The notes under the pieces: generated by a model | Database searches by the model: none | What the model saw: the letters and a program-made list of their open reading frames with translations, nothing else | Told to the model about the DNA's origin: nothing | Origin: Aquila chrysaetos chrysaetos | Taxonomy: Eukaryota; Chordata; Aves; Accipitriformes; Accipitridae | Direction: 5' to 3' | Assembly: GCF_900496995.4 (NCBI RefSeq) | Contig: NC_044024.1 | Coordinates: 15,254,698 to 15,318,697, forward strand | DNA: 64,000 nucleotides | In this document: piece by piece, positions 1-12,800 of the stretch | How positions within the stretch are numbered: position 1 is the stretch's first letter | Layout of the letters: every line of letters starts with the position of its first letter | Program-made: the position numbers and the translations under genes

Positions 1-1470
1 TCGCAGTCACATTCTGCAAGCACTTATGTGCTGCACAAGCTGCCTTCCTGGACCAGGCACTCCCATCGCCCCCAACCAGAAGAGTATCCGTATCAGCATC
101 TTCACATCTAACTGTGAGGCTCTTGTATCAGAAAGCTCTGCAGTGATGGCTGGGCGTGCCCAGAACTGCTGGGAAATCAGATCATTACTTAGGAAAAAGA
201 CGTAAGGCTTCATTCCCACCTGCAGGAACCCCGGTGAGAAAGCTACCCTCATTTTTCTCGGTCATAGTCTTACGGACATGAGGAGTGAAACTGAAATACG
301 CCAACAACTCAAATCCAAGGATTTACATGGTGGAGTCAGATGCAAAGTCATGGGCCCCTTTTCAGGTTATACAGCCCTCAGGCCTTCTCCAGAAACATGA
401 GTTTCTTTTCTTTTGTTTGTTTCCTCCAAACACCAGAACTCGGAGGCAGCCTAGGGATCACGGGCGGTTACCAAAGCAAAGAAAGGAAACTTCTTCATTG
501 TAGTTCATCCATTATGAAAACATAAATCAGCAATAAGAAGCTACAGAATCTTCATTCTATTTATAATTAATATTGTACCCGAAGCAGTCACCTGCAGAAG
601 AAAGACGTATGAAAGGATTTCAACTTACTTTGATAATTAAGGGTATTTAGTGTCCTTTAAACATAAAGTTTAAAAAAGAGGAAATCCACAATCTGCCTGA
701 ATGTTCTTAGTTCAACAAAGTCTTTGAGTTGACAGCTAATAATTAATTAACAATGAATGGTGTCTTTCAGCCTGTCACCGTGATTGACACTATCATCTTC
801 TGAAAAGTGAAAGATTTGTTAATGTGGCAGACTACAGTCTGGGAAACATTAAAGCTTCACAATTCCCACTGCTTTCAGCTAAACGCTTGACATGACAGGT
901 TAGCTAGCTTGAAGAGAGGAGGTGGTAAAGAGACCAGCAGCAACCTCTGCCGGTGGCAGCCCGGCTTCCCCTCCGAGCAAGGATTTCGCTGCAAGCAGAC
1001 AGGAGAAATTAGGGATCAAAAGACCTGACTGGCCCTGAAAAGCCAAATTGCTGGAGGCTGGGTCAGGAGGCTGGGAAGCATTAAACTGCACACCTGCACT
1101 GCGCTGATAGCCGCTCCCGGTCCCGCTCCGCGGCAGGGCAGGGGCTGGGACGGGCTCTGGCCAGACCCCGCTGGAAGGGCTGCTGCCATCACCCTTCCCT
1201 CCGCCAGAATTTACTCCGCTCAGCAGTGCAACTCCCGGTTTATCCCGGCACATTCACCAAATAAATACGAAACAGCTGTCCGAGACAGTCAGTAATTGGG
1301 AGCTCGTTTTCAATTATACATATTTGTTGATTTTTCTTAAATCCTATTTTTACAGACACTGCCAAAACCTATGAAATATGTGTTCTAACTTAAAATAACT
1401 GACCTAATTACACTAATTAAGCAGCAGAGAGATACTTCGTTCTAGTAAACAAGGAGTCCTGCCATCTCGC
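1..1470. other. intergenic, no gene recognised
   Basis: AT-rich apart from a GC-richer patch at about 900-1250 that contains a few CpGs (gctcccggtcccgctccgcgg near 1112). It is too small and weak to call a promoter. Confidence 0.6.
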
Positions 1471-2990
1471 CCACTCAGTATTGCTACTGTCTACCACAGA
1501 TCCAACTTTTCATCAACCTTCCTCTCCAACTGACTCTTGGCTCTCCTTCAGCTTAACTCTCAGTGACGGCAACTTCTATGCTGATGAGCCACCTGCGCTC
1601 ATGGCCGCCCATCTCCTTGGTCTCACACCTGCAGGTCTGGCCTGACTCTTCTGCTGCAGAGCCCTTGTTCTACAACTGCCTTTATTAGCACTATCCGCTT
1701 TCTTCACCTCATTCCCACTTCATGTCTGTCAGCTTTTTCACAACTCAATTCCATCAGGTGTCTAGTACACAGGAAAAACTTTTGTTTGCTTTCAGCCCCC
1801 TCTTCACTGCTTTCCTTTCTCTCTTCCATTAATAAGGTCTCTCTTGCCTTTTCACACTTAACAAGGTCTGATTTTCCAAGCTTCCATCCCAAATCACATC
1901 CATTCACACCACTTCACCTCAGGTCTTAGAGGAAAGCAGCTCCAGTAGAATCATGAAGACCAAAATTACTTCCTCCATCAGTTTCTCTGGCATCCCCCTA
2001 GCAAAGTTTGCTTTTCTGATAAAATAAATCCACTTCCACAATTCATTCTGCCTCCTATTCTTCATCCACACAAGCTTTTGTCAACTTTCTACCAAGAAAA
2101 AAGGACACAAGACTTTTAGACATTTGCACATCTTACTCTTCCTTCTGCCTTCTTCCTCCTCCTTTCCCATCAGACACAGAAATTACTTTGCTTCTGCCAA
2201 CTCCTTTAGTTCTCCAGGAATTCTTATCCTCATCCCATTTCCTATTTTCCTCTGTATCTTTGTATGCCCAGCATCACCATATTCAGCATCTCCCTGCTCA
2301 GAAAGTCCCCACGCTGACTCTGCTTGCTTCTCCACTTGTTGATCCATCCCTACTTCACTCTTCACATCCCCATTTTGCTGACTCTGTCTGCATAATAGGT
2401 TTTTCTTCCTCCCCTGCTTTTTCACACAGGAACCAGTCAATCCTACTGTCACATCAACATTCTTCTCTCTGGCCTTCCTAATGCAATCTTTCCCCAATAC
2501 CATTCCCTCCCAAATCATGTGGCAAATACCTTTTTCTTAGCTCATGTGTTGCTGTTTTTCCCCTTCCTCTTGGGCTTTCCCTTCTCTATTATTTATAGCT
2601 TGCTTGCCTTGAGTTTTGAGGCTGTTCATGATTTACTGACACATCCCATTTCCTCTCATCTGCTCCCAAGATGTCAGTTCTTGCCTCCAATCGGCCCTTG
2701 GCACCAAACTTCTCCATTTGCTACTTTTTAAAATTAGGACTTTCTTGCTTTCTTTTCTTCCTCCCATGTTGTCCCCTCACACAGGAAACAACCTAAAAAT
2801 TAATTCATTCTGTTTTTCAAAAATTCTCCTTTCCATTAATGTCTACAAAGAAACTGACAACAATAGATCACTTTTTGCTCAGATCTCTTCACCTAAAATA
2901 CTGTTTCCTTATACTATTTATGCTGCTGCCTACCAGGAATGGTCAAAACCCCTAAGTGGATCTTCTAGTTGCTATAGAAATATAAATACT
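1471..2990. other. pyrimidine-skewed intergenic block
   Basis: About 1.5 kb in which the plus strand is strongly C/T-rich and G-poor, with many ttcctc and cttctc words and only short open frames. The origin was not recognised. It may be a decayed retrotransposon or a simple strand-biased region. Confidence 0.5.
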
Positions 2991-5035
2991 AAATAACAAA
3001 AAGAACTTGGAACCAGAGTAGGCAAAGTACACACAATTTATACCATTTGCTCCTTGCAGAGAAAACTCCAGTGAGCACCTGCAAATAAACTAACAGCCCC
3101 ACATCCCTAGCAGGCTTACATGCCAATATTGATGATGGAGGATACTCAAGCTCTATACACGAGTTTACCAGCCTCCTTCAGGTGTTGTTCTCTTTCTTAT
3201 TTCAAAGAAAGAAGTGCAGGGGAGAGAAGGAGAGCATTACAAGGCATTCCCCCTAATATACAGTGTCCCTGAAGATGAAACTTGGGGAGCCTCATATTAA
3301 GTATGCTAAAAACACTGCAAGCTGACAGATGCACAAGGGTACAACAACTTGACTTCTGTGGGACTCCTGCAAGCACAGTCTGCTTAGTAAAGGCCTTAAT
3401 TAACAACTTTGCAAAGGACAATGAGATTATAACAATTATTCACTGCAGGCAGCCTGTTTTTTCCTCCTCCAGTCTCCAGCATTTGCTTTAGCCTGCATTC
3501 CAGATAAATATTTTATTCTGTGCAGGCAGAAGGTTCATTATGTAAGTGACAAAGAGAAAGCATCAATTGCCATATACACAGATCCTAATGCACCTGGTTA
3601 ATGTAGTTATAATATGTCACTGCAAAACATCTTGTCAGCATTTTGTAATTAAAAAAGAAAAGCTACTGCAATAATAAAGGCAATGCATTTAACAGAGACA
3701 AATATCACATGTAAGATGATCTTTCAAAGCAAAAACAGACATTACCAAAGTAAAGCCTTGATAACCTTGCCCTACATACTTCAGTACCCTTGAATGCTCT
3801 TTGGCCCAATAAAGTACCGTTTTCCTCTCTACAATAGCACTATTCAGATAAGTAACACTGACCAATCTACAGGGCTGCAACATTTTTCAAAGGACAAAAA
3901 GCATTTCTTTGCCATTGAGTCAGCAGGATATTTATTTCCTTGTAACAAAGAGTTTTCTGAACTGCTGAGAGATTTGTCAAAACGGAATCACAAGTGATAC
4001 ATTAAACAACCAGAGGGTAGAACTTATTATTAGGCATTAAGAGAGAAAGCTGCAAGTTTACAAATAAGAATAGGACTGTGTACTTGACTTTGTAAATTCT
4101 CAGTTAATGAGAAATCAAACATGAAAGGCAAACATTTAATCTAGAGTAAATTTAGTCATTTAAATCACAGCCACTCACAATCCTGCTGTCTTACACTTCA
4201 TAATACACAGTAAAGGGCAACTAGCAGGGCATAAACATGTGCCTGCTCAGTGCTCCGGAATATGCTGTGGTTATTTAAATATGAGTTATCAAACCATCAG
4301 CAGGAACTTTATATTAAGAAAATGCCGACTGCCTCCATTGCCATCTAGCCCATAGTAAAAGGCAGGCCACCGAACGGGCCCCGGTGGTTCCTGGGGCAAG
4401 ACAGCACCTTTCCTTTTCCAAGGACATGCCCTGCTCACAAGTCTGGAAAGTCTCATTGCCTTCCTCTGGCACAATGAGTCCTGGGTGGTTAATTGCAAAT
4501 GTCCAGAAGGCCACAGCACACTCAATGGACTAGTGTTTAAGATTTAAGAAAGAAAGAGGGAAAGATGGTTTTACATTCCCACAGGCCAACCACCGTATCA
4601 AATCTGGATGTCCTACACCCCAGATTTCAGACATGAAAAGGGAAAGGAGAGAGTAACTTCTGCTTCCTCCATCAGCCTGGGTAACAACTAGTGTATTTTA
4701 GCAAGGGACAACACGATACAGCAAAGACTTCTTAGCTGTATGCACTGGTCTGACAGTGATGCCTTCTTGCTGCCACAACTCCAGAGAAATAGGATTAAGA
4801 TTTGTTCATTCTCGAGCTTTTCCCACTAGCTAAACTAAGTACCTCCCTGCTCAGCCAGCCCTCTATCCAGAGTCCACTGGGAGGCATTTAACTTCTCCTG
4901 CACACCCTAAAGCCCCCCCAGGTATCTGGTCGCAGCAGTGGATTGCACCCCAGAAGCCAGGCATCGGGGTGTTCGGTGCTGGCTCTCCATTGATGATCCT
5001 GACGTTTCTTACATAGAGCGTAGGACGGGAAAAGA
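2991..5035. other. intergenic, no gene recognised
   Basis: AT-rich non-coding sequence. No exon, repeat or RNA gene was recognised. Confidence 0.6.
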
Positions 5036-5039
5036 CCTC

Positions 5040-5330
5040 CTGGGTCACCACGCTTACAAAATCATAGCACTGGAAGACACCCCAGAAGGCCATTTAGTTC
5101 ATCCTTCTAACCATGGTGAGATAGATATAGATAACTGTAGATATGGTATTTGCTCTTAAAGGTCTCCAGCAATGCAGACATCACAACTTCCCTGATAGTC
5201 TCTCTCCAGCTTTCACTGTCCTTTCCAGCAGTAAGCGGTTTTTTTTCTTAATATCTAGCTTGAACTTTTTGCTTCAATTTAAGCCCATTAGTTATTGCCC
5301 TGTCTCCACGGACAAAAAATATTTTAAAAA
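5040..5330 (-). mobile_element. CR1 LINE 3' fragment, diverged
   Basis: Read on the plus strand it follows the reverse complement of the avian CR1 tail: aaatcatagcactggaag, then catttagttcatcc, then ccctgatagtctctctcc, then cttaatatctagcttgaact and gcccattagttattgccctg. The 3' end (atcatag side) is at low coordinates, so the element is on the minus strand. A short insertion (gatagatatagata) interrupts it near 5120. It is old and has no coding capacity. Confidence 0.75.
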
Positions 5331-6410
5331 AACAAGTTTAAGAACAATAGTGCACTTACATAGAGAAAATAGTCTGCATAAGCAAAAGTCATACACCTAC
5401 CTTCTTCCAAATTTGACTTATTAATCTATAACACTAACAGAGGAGTTTTTTTAGAATTAAAACTCCTTCTTGTTTTCAAAACAAGCACTATGTGGCATGA
5501 GAACATGATGAGGATCTGAGTGTTTTGTGAAAGATTTTTGCAGAGATTTTTACGGAGAGGAGAAATACAAAGGTGATTCAAACCTTGTCCTCATATTTGC
5601 TATTCACCTAACCAATGATATTAAAGAAATCCAAATGCCTAAAGGTGGTAAAGGGGCATGCATAGCTTAGAGATGGAGAGGAAGATTAGCAATAACAGAA
5701 CTGTTATGGTTCTTGATTTGAACAGTTTCTTTTATTCAACATTAAAAAGGGACTCACCCCACCATTTCAGAATTTCAGTCTCTGTGGTTGAACCATGTCC
5801 TGGATTATCATACGCTAACACAATTATCCTGCAGGCAGTCAAATACAAGCTTTCGTCTCCTTTCCTGTTCATCTCTCATGTGCATCCATGAGCACACATG
5901 GTGTTCCTCTCTAATTTGGTATCCTACAGCACAAGCAGTTCTTCATCCATTAGTGCAATCAAGGCTGATGCTGAAGGATAAAACGAAGGGAGAAAAAACA
6001 GTACTAGAACTCGAGGAGAATTGGTCTATGCTGTGAACACATATTGAATAATAGGAGGAATATATTGGTATTTATTGCAATATGCCCATGGCTAGAACAG
6101 CTGAATGGTCCCTGTTATATTTATATTTTCAGTGTTTTATGACTTTAGGAAGAGCATTGATAAGAATAGATAGACTATTTCAACCCATCAAAGATTCATC
6201 TAATGAAGTATTAGGATGTGGCAGTTGGAAACATTTCCCTGCTAGGGACTCCCTCTGTCCTAGGTGCTTTACTTGCTCCAATAACATTTCCTACAAGGAA
6301 CACTTCTCGGGGCGGGGGGGGGGGGGGTAATCTAACATGTCTCCATAGCAGCAGAAAGTTAATCTTTAATTGATGAATGCAAAAGCTTAGACAAACCACA
6401 AATGCACTAT

Positions 6411-6432
6411 TCAGCATGTCAGGCTTACAAAG
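6411..6432 (+). repeat. 22-bp direct repeat, copy 1
   Basis: Begins tcagcatgtcaggcttac and continues through acaaag. It is identical to 8384-8405, but the flanks on both sides differ. Confidence 0.85.
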
Positions 6433-8383
6433 GAAGTTCTGGTTCTATCAGGTTTCCACACCACATACAGCTGCAACATTGGCTTATATTACTAATCACT
6501 TGCAGTATTTGTGTCTTGGGTTGTAACAGATGGTGTTTGTGAGGCATGCAAAAGCTTCAGATAGCCAAATGGTACAGCAGTTGAGATAAGGAAAAAAAAT
6601 CCTCAAAACAAAATACCCATCCCTATTGCGGAGGCTGGAATGTGAGCAGTGTTTAAATTATTCCGAGTCTCTGCAAGCACAGTGGATTTACAGACTCTTA
6701 ACCCTAAACAGGACTAGATTCAATCTTTCATATTTCATTACCCCAGTAAATCCGCACAACTCCAGCTAATAGACGTGAAGCACAGCAACACAAGACAAAC
6801 CACAACAAAGTTATGTTCCTGATACTTGGAGAGGCCTGGGCTCCAGATTACACCAGTACAGCTCAGGTGTAGCTCACAGATGTTTTGGTAACATCTCAGT
6901 TCTGATGGCAAAAAGCAGTAGGCCATATGCTAGGGCACTTGAAAATTCAACATGATGCACCATTAATTCAATCTGGTCATCTGTAGAGACTGTAGTAACC
7001 TGCTCTATAGTGGCCCAATAAGCTATAATTCTCAGTGCTGAGCTGTTGGCAGGTAATTTTTAGGGGACTTCTATGAGCCTCCACCTCGGGGAATAATTTG
7101 CAGCCATGAGCTTTTTTGCCTACATGCTGACTGAGCTTAATAGACATGGAATGGATGAAGGACACAATGCACATCTTCATACCAGCACTTAACTTACTGA
7201 CATCTCAGGAGGTCTCTCAGCAGTTTCACATGTTTAACAAAGAAAGAAAGATGCTAGAGCCCAGGGCAGCTGCCAGTCAAGACTACCTAGGCGTGTTTTG
7301 ACATGAAAGAATAGAGACAACAGAACTAATTTCTCTCAACTCTTTGCTGGCTTCAAGTCAATAGTAGGTCTTTCTAATAGCATTCTCAAATAATGCAGTA
7401 ATAAAATTATGACTGTTTGCCTATTGCCTGTGGTTAAGTGACAATCATTCAGCAACATAGCATGGGTATTAGATGGGGGAAAAAGTATGCTTCATAACTA
7501 AAAATTGTAACTGATACTGTACTTCTTTGGACAAAAAAATAGCCCCTCCCCAATTTCTATCGTTCATTCTTTATCTTCCTTTTACATTAAAAACATAGGA
7601 ACAAGACAAAGATTAGTTTTTCTTCGTTCAGTAAAAGAGAATGCCTCTAAAAATAGTTTGGAAAAAAGTCTTTCTTTAATAAATAAAACTTCTAGAAGAT
7701 ACTCTGACCACTGCTAGATACCATTATGCAGACCTGACTCGCATTATATTGAACACAGCTGGGCTCACTTATTTCTCTTATTTCTAGGGGTTGTTAGCAC
7801 TGAAAAACCAACCTGCATTGCTTTTAAAACTCTTCCAGCACACAGGCTTCAGATTCTCTCACCGCTGGCTAGTGGGCTTAATTTTATGGTGATATTCATG
7901 CTGCCTTTGCTTTTAAAGCTGCCTAGTTTTGTTTAAATGATGATAATATTTAAGCACAATGCCAGTCTGAACAGCCCTTACTACAGGTTTACATGACCTT
8001 GACATGCAGCAGCACTGACATTTATTACCAGTGATACCTGGGTGATATTTTTGATGTCTCACTATCAAATTTGGAACCACTGAAGAGAAAAAGATTTTAC
8101 TATCACTCTTCGTTGAAGCAGGACTGGTTCTGTGGAGGGATGCCCAAGAACATCACCACAGAATCTTGTTACTGCAGAACACAAAGCGTATAGAATTAAT
8201 ACAGCATTAAAATACAGAAAAATATGCTTGACTGGGCCATTTCAGATAATGCAGAGGTGGAAGTGGAATACACCATTCACTGAGCATTTATATGATCACC
8301 CAACAAAACACACCTGATCACATCTTTCTGTGGTAGCAAAAGTACAGTCACCTGTGCAGGTAATCAGCACTTGCCTTTCTTCC

Positions 8384-8405
8384 TCAGCATGTCAGGCTTA
8401 CAAAG
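8384..8405 (+). repeat. 22-bp direct repeat, copy 2
   Basis: The second copy, 1973 bp downstream of the first, in the same orientation. Confidence 0.85.
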
Positions 8406-9550
8406 AAATCACTAATCTGATGCTTCTCTGAGTGCTTTCAAAGGGCCCGATCCTGAAAGCAGCAAGTTTTTTCTTGGGTCTTCTCTCAGAGAGGCCAGAA
8501 GAGAGTTGAGATAAACCTCAGCACTGCACACAACAGGTCCACGATGTAGCTCTATTTGCTTCCGCTGTACCATAAAATTATGAGGAAGTCAGTGCAAGTG
8601 GAAAAAATGGCTTAGCATATACAGCCCAAGGAGAGGCTCTGAAGAAACCCAGTACCTACTCCTAGTTGTACCAGAGGCCTCATGGATAACCTCACAAACG
8701 TCACCTCTTCTCTTCCTCAAGTCTTCAATTTATTTTACTATAAAATAATAGCACCTATCATTAGCATGATTTTTTTTTTAAATTATTGCCAGTATCACTG
8801 CACCTTACAAGGATTTACTTGCTTCCTTTCATTGCACTATACAAAAATGGGCAGAAAAAACACTCTGTGTCTGTCAGACACACAGAGAGGCCGGTGTTAA
8901 TGCTAACTACTCCTGCAGCGCTCTGCAGAGAGCTTCACTGCATGCATTTAATTGGCGATTCTCATATTCAGCTCCTTCCCAATCTTTTTGTTCCACAACA
9001 GTCAGAATACTTCAGTGGCTGATCAGGCAACACTTCTGTCAGTCATGTCCTCTACTGCTAGCCTTAATGACCAAGCGAGCATATCACATTTGGGTTGAAA
9101 AACCTCTCTACTTGTGGAGGTGAATGTGGCACTAACCTTCTGCTGGAGGAATACACCAGATATTGAACTTGAGGTTGTTGGGACTAAAAGCAGAAGGTCT
9201 GAACTGGATGGAGGCCTTCCTACATGGCCGCCGTCTTGCAGTAGACATATCAGCATCTTAGGTATACCAGCCACTAGAGATGTAAAATCACAGTAAGGCA
9301 AGCTATATTTTTTAGTATTATTAAGCAAAATTCTGGGTCACTTGATTTCTATTATTGGTTAAAGAAGGAAAGAGTTTCTCAAAGAGGCACTCAGTCTTGC
9401 TAAAGTACATGAGTGTAAACTGAATCAGAGTTTCAGAAACTCGCTTTACATTTTATGTAAAAATAGAAAAAGTAATATATGCAATAGAGCCATTAAAATG
9501 CATGTGCATTTGTGTGCAAGTTCTCTTTCTTCTCTTCCTTTCCTTCTCAG

Positions 9551-9787
9551 CTTGATAACTATATTGTTGATAGGAATAAAATATCAGCCTTTACTTGTAC
9601 ACATACCCGAGATCTTGTAAGTCATTACAACGTGTTTTTGAGATTTGCCACTTCACTGCTCTATAAAAAGCTTCCTGAAAAAGTATTAACAGATGGCCTC
9701 TTACTCTCTGAGACTGTTCGCAATACACCAGATGGCAACCTGAAAGAGAAAATCCAACTTACATTTTCAAAACTGAAAGAAATGTGA
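9551..9787 (+). CDS. unidentified terminal-exon-like ORF (candidate)
   Basis: I do not recognise this protein. A strong acceptor (a C/T-rich stretch ending tccttctcag at 9550) is followed by 78 open codons, a TGA, and AATAAA 13 bases later at 9801, with a second at 9826. The frame reads L-D-N-Y-I-V-D-R-N-K-I-S-A-F-T and ends F-S-K-L-K-E-M. Its mixed charged and hydrophobic content is more protein-like than most frames in this AT-rich stretch. No upstream exon on the plus strand could be paired with it. It may be the last exon of a gene whose other exons I cannot see, a decayed gene, or chance. Confidence 0.22.
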   Translation, partial: LDNYIVDRNKISAFTCTHTRDLVSHYNVFLRFATSLLYKKLPEKVLTDGLLLSETVRNTPDGNLKEKIQLTFSKLKEM

Positions 9788-9800
9788 CAAATATCCTCAC

Positions 9801-9831
9801 AATAAATATACAGCATGAAGGTAGCAATAAA
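9801..9831 (+). terminator. two AATAAA hexamers after the candidate exon
   Basis: AATAAA at 9801-9806 and 9826-9831, directly downstream of the TGA at 9785-9787. They matter only if the candidate exon is transcribed. Confidence 0.25.
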
Positions 9832-12800
9832 TGATCCGTTTGAAGCAAACTGGCTTGCTTTATTTAAGCAGTGAATCCAGCCCTCATTTTATAACATATT
9901 GCAGAATGCTTCATATCCAATGCTGGAAGTAATTTCTGATGCAAACAGAAAGTTTGCTTTAAATGAGCAACAGATTTATGAGAGGCAAGGTTATTTGAAA
10001 GAGTGAAAAAATGGGCCAATAGCCTTGGGGGTTAAGACTTTGTATGCTGGATCCCTGGTATCTGGTTTGTGTCTGAGAACTAGTCAGTAGGTTGCAGTGG
10101 TTTTGCTATTAGTGTTAGAAGTATTAAACCCAACTTGCCAGTCAGGCTTTTGTTAGGGAAAGGTAATAACTGTTCCAGATACTTACTGCTTTCAAGCTTT
10201 CCGATTCACCTGCTAGAGAGCAGCTTAGCTCAGCTCACAAGAACTGGAGAGCTCTGTTAAATACAACCAACCATTCTCAGTGTTACTAGCTGTTCTTTGA
10301 GGCTGGGACTATCGCTTAGATGAATCGGGATATCCTTCAGATAGAGGGACTAATCCCTACCCCACAACAAGTCCCACTAAAACACAGAGACCACCGATGG
10401 GGTTAGAGATGTCTTCCAGCACACATCAGGAAACCTAAAAAGAGGTCTTTGTATTTGTACAATATCAGCATGATAGGACTTCTTTTTTGGGTAAAGCTTT
10501 GAGGTGTCACTGCAATTTCAGTAACGTTCATCTAAGTTGTGATCCTGTTCCTCATGGCAAAGCCCCAAGGGATTCCGAAGCAATTAAAACAATTCTTAAG
10601 GGGAGGACAGGTAACTTTCCAACTATCTCACACCGTGGATCAGTGTGATTGTTCCTAGCAAGTTCACCTTTCACGTGCAGGACACACCTGGAAAGCACAC
10701 CGATGCCTTCATGGAAATACAGAGTTATCTGTTGTGCCATGAGGTTTTAAGCAGAATTCCCTATTGAAGTCAACCTGCCATAAGCACAAAATTGCCTCTA
10801 GGACAAATTATAAAATTACAAACTAGACAGCTGTCCTACCATCACCCATAAAAGGAAACTATTTCTATAAAACTGCTATTTATTATTAATAATATAAAAT
10901 ATTTATAATTATACCAGATGTATGAAAATTGTCACAGAGAGAGTTTCCCTCTTTGCTTTCTCGTTGGCAATAAGCCCATTTTCACAAGCTATAAACAATA
11001 ACAAAAATAGCTCTATGGAGATAAGACAGTAATAGGACCAAAGCTGGGCTTTATGTGCAAGTGTACCGCCACGTAGCTAAAAAACTTTTTTTGTTAGTCC
11101 AAGACAGTAGACTGTATCAGTAGATTGGAGAGTTTCAGGGAAGAGAAGAAATCTGCTAAGTTCCAACCCTTTAAAGTCAACTGCAATATGCCTACAGATT
11201 TCACCTGGAGCTGGAACTACCCATTCACCCTAAACCAAACATTGTTTTAGTTACCTGTTAATATTTTGCAACTTCATCATTTTCTGATTAGACTATAGAT
11301 CCATAATGGTAAAAGCTACACTGTACAAAAATTAATCTTCAGAACACAGGATAAAGCAACAACCCAATGTGAATATTATTAGTGTTTTTTCAGTCGTTAT
11401 CCAAGTCACCAGTATGATGCTTAAGTAGCGGTGTTCAGATGGTCTTTTGTATCTGACAGAAAAGTCAGTTTTAGGATCTTGAGCTTGCCCAGTTTGGAAA
11501 GTGATACTATCAGTTCCCCCTAGTTTTATTACTTGTTAAACTGCTGTTTGTGATATGAGCTCACCTCATCCAGTTCCCACCTGGTGCTGATCACCTTCTG
11601 GAACCAGGCCAGACTACCACCTTCACCCCTTGCAACAACATACTAATGCACATCCCCTAATTGCACTACTGCCTCCATACAACTACTGCCCTCCTTGCAA
11701 AGCCACTTGAAAAGTTCAGATACATTGCTAGGAGAGGGAACGGTAATTGCATCGCTTTCATCTGTCTTCTTCACGTAGGTGCTAAGTTCTGCAAGGCAGG
11801 AGCTGTGTCTTAGGTCACACACTCCTTCCTGCTCTGGCACTCCTCTAGCTTCTTGGTGAGCTAAATCAACAGGAGGAAAAAAAAAAAAAAAAAGTGTTTT
11901 TTGTTGGGTTATCAAGCTGAACCAGCTCCCAGGGAATCAGACATGCAGCAGAAGGGTGAGGGCTGAGCCAGGCAGCTGTGACCAGCAGCAGGGAGGTGGG
12001 ACCATCCCTGCTACTGGCAGTCAGCTCAGCCACAGCACAAAACCTCCCCCCTGCGATGGTTTGCACGGTGTCGAGCACAACTGGGCCCTTATCCAGTTAG
12101 AGTCTCTAGACCCAACTGAAAATGGGAGATTTGAGACACTGAACATTTTCTAGTAAAAAAACCCAACACACGGCACCACTTAAACTAGAAATCTACCTTT
12201 GCCGTTTGAGTGAAACAATGCAAATCTGCTAATCCCAGTGGCTTTCATGCAGTCACAGGAGCAGAAAACTTGATTTACTTTATGAAAGAGGTTAAAAAAA
12301 ACCCCAGAGTTCCCATTACATTTCATTTCCCCTATTCATTCAATGATCAAGCGCATGAAAGTCCTCACTTCTACCCCACAAGCTTGGGTTTCCATTTTAA
12401 AACCTATTGAATGACAGGGGATAACAGATGATGACGGCCTGTCACCATTCACTTCTGGAGCTGGCAGGCTGGAGTGGAGTGCTTTGCCAACGCGCAAGCT
12501 CAAGAAACAGAGATGCCAGACCCTAAGAGATGACTACGCTGGGCTTTTAAAAGCAGTTATCCTGTTCAACCTGCAATCAGAGACTGCTGTCTATGAAGAT
12601 CTTTTTGCCTTGCTGGTGCTAGAGGGAGGTGCTGGTATCACACCAAATGGGCCAGGGTTACTAACCATGAGGGAGTAATCACGAAAGCGCAAGCTGGCCG
12701 CAAGAGTTAAGCTGCTGTGCAGCCTGAAGACTGCCTGGAGAAGAGAACTGAAGAAAAGGACACCACTTTTCAGCCTGACCACAGTTCCAAATTTAACTGT

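Larger units (their letters stand above)
5331..9550. other. intergenic, no gene recognised
   Basis: AT-rich. It holds a 14-G run at 6314-6327 and two identical 22-bp words at 6411-6432 and 8384-8405. No gene was recognised. Confidence 0.6.

Noticed and set aside
12484..12678. 64-codon plus-strand frame with an L-L-K-A-V-I-L-F-N segment recalling nuclear-receptor helices
   Set aside because: The resemblance is limited to a few residues and does not extend, and there is no splice context.
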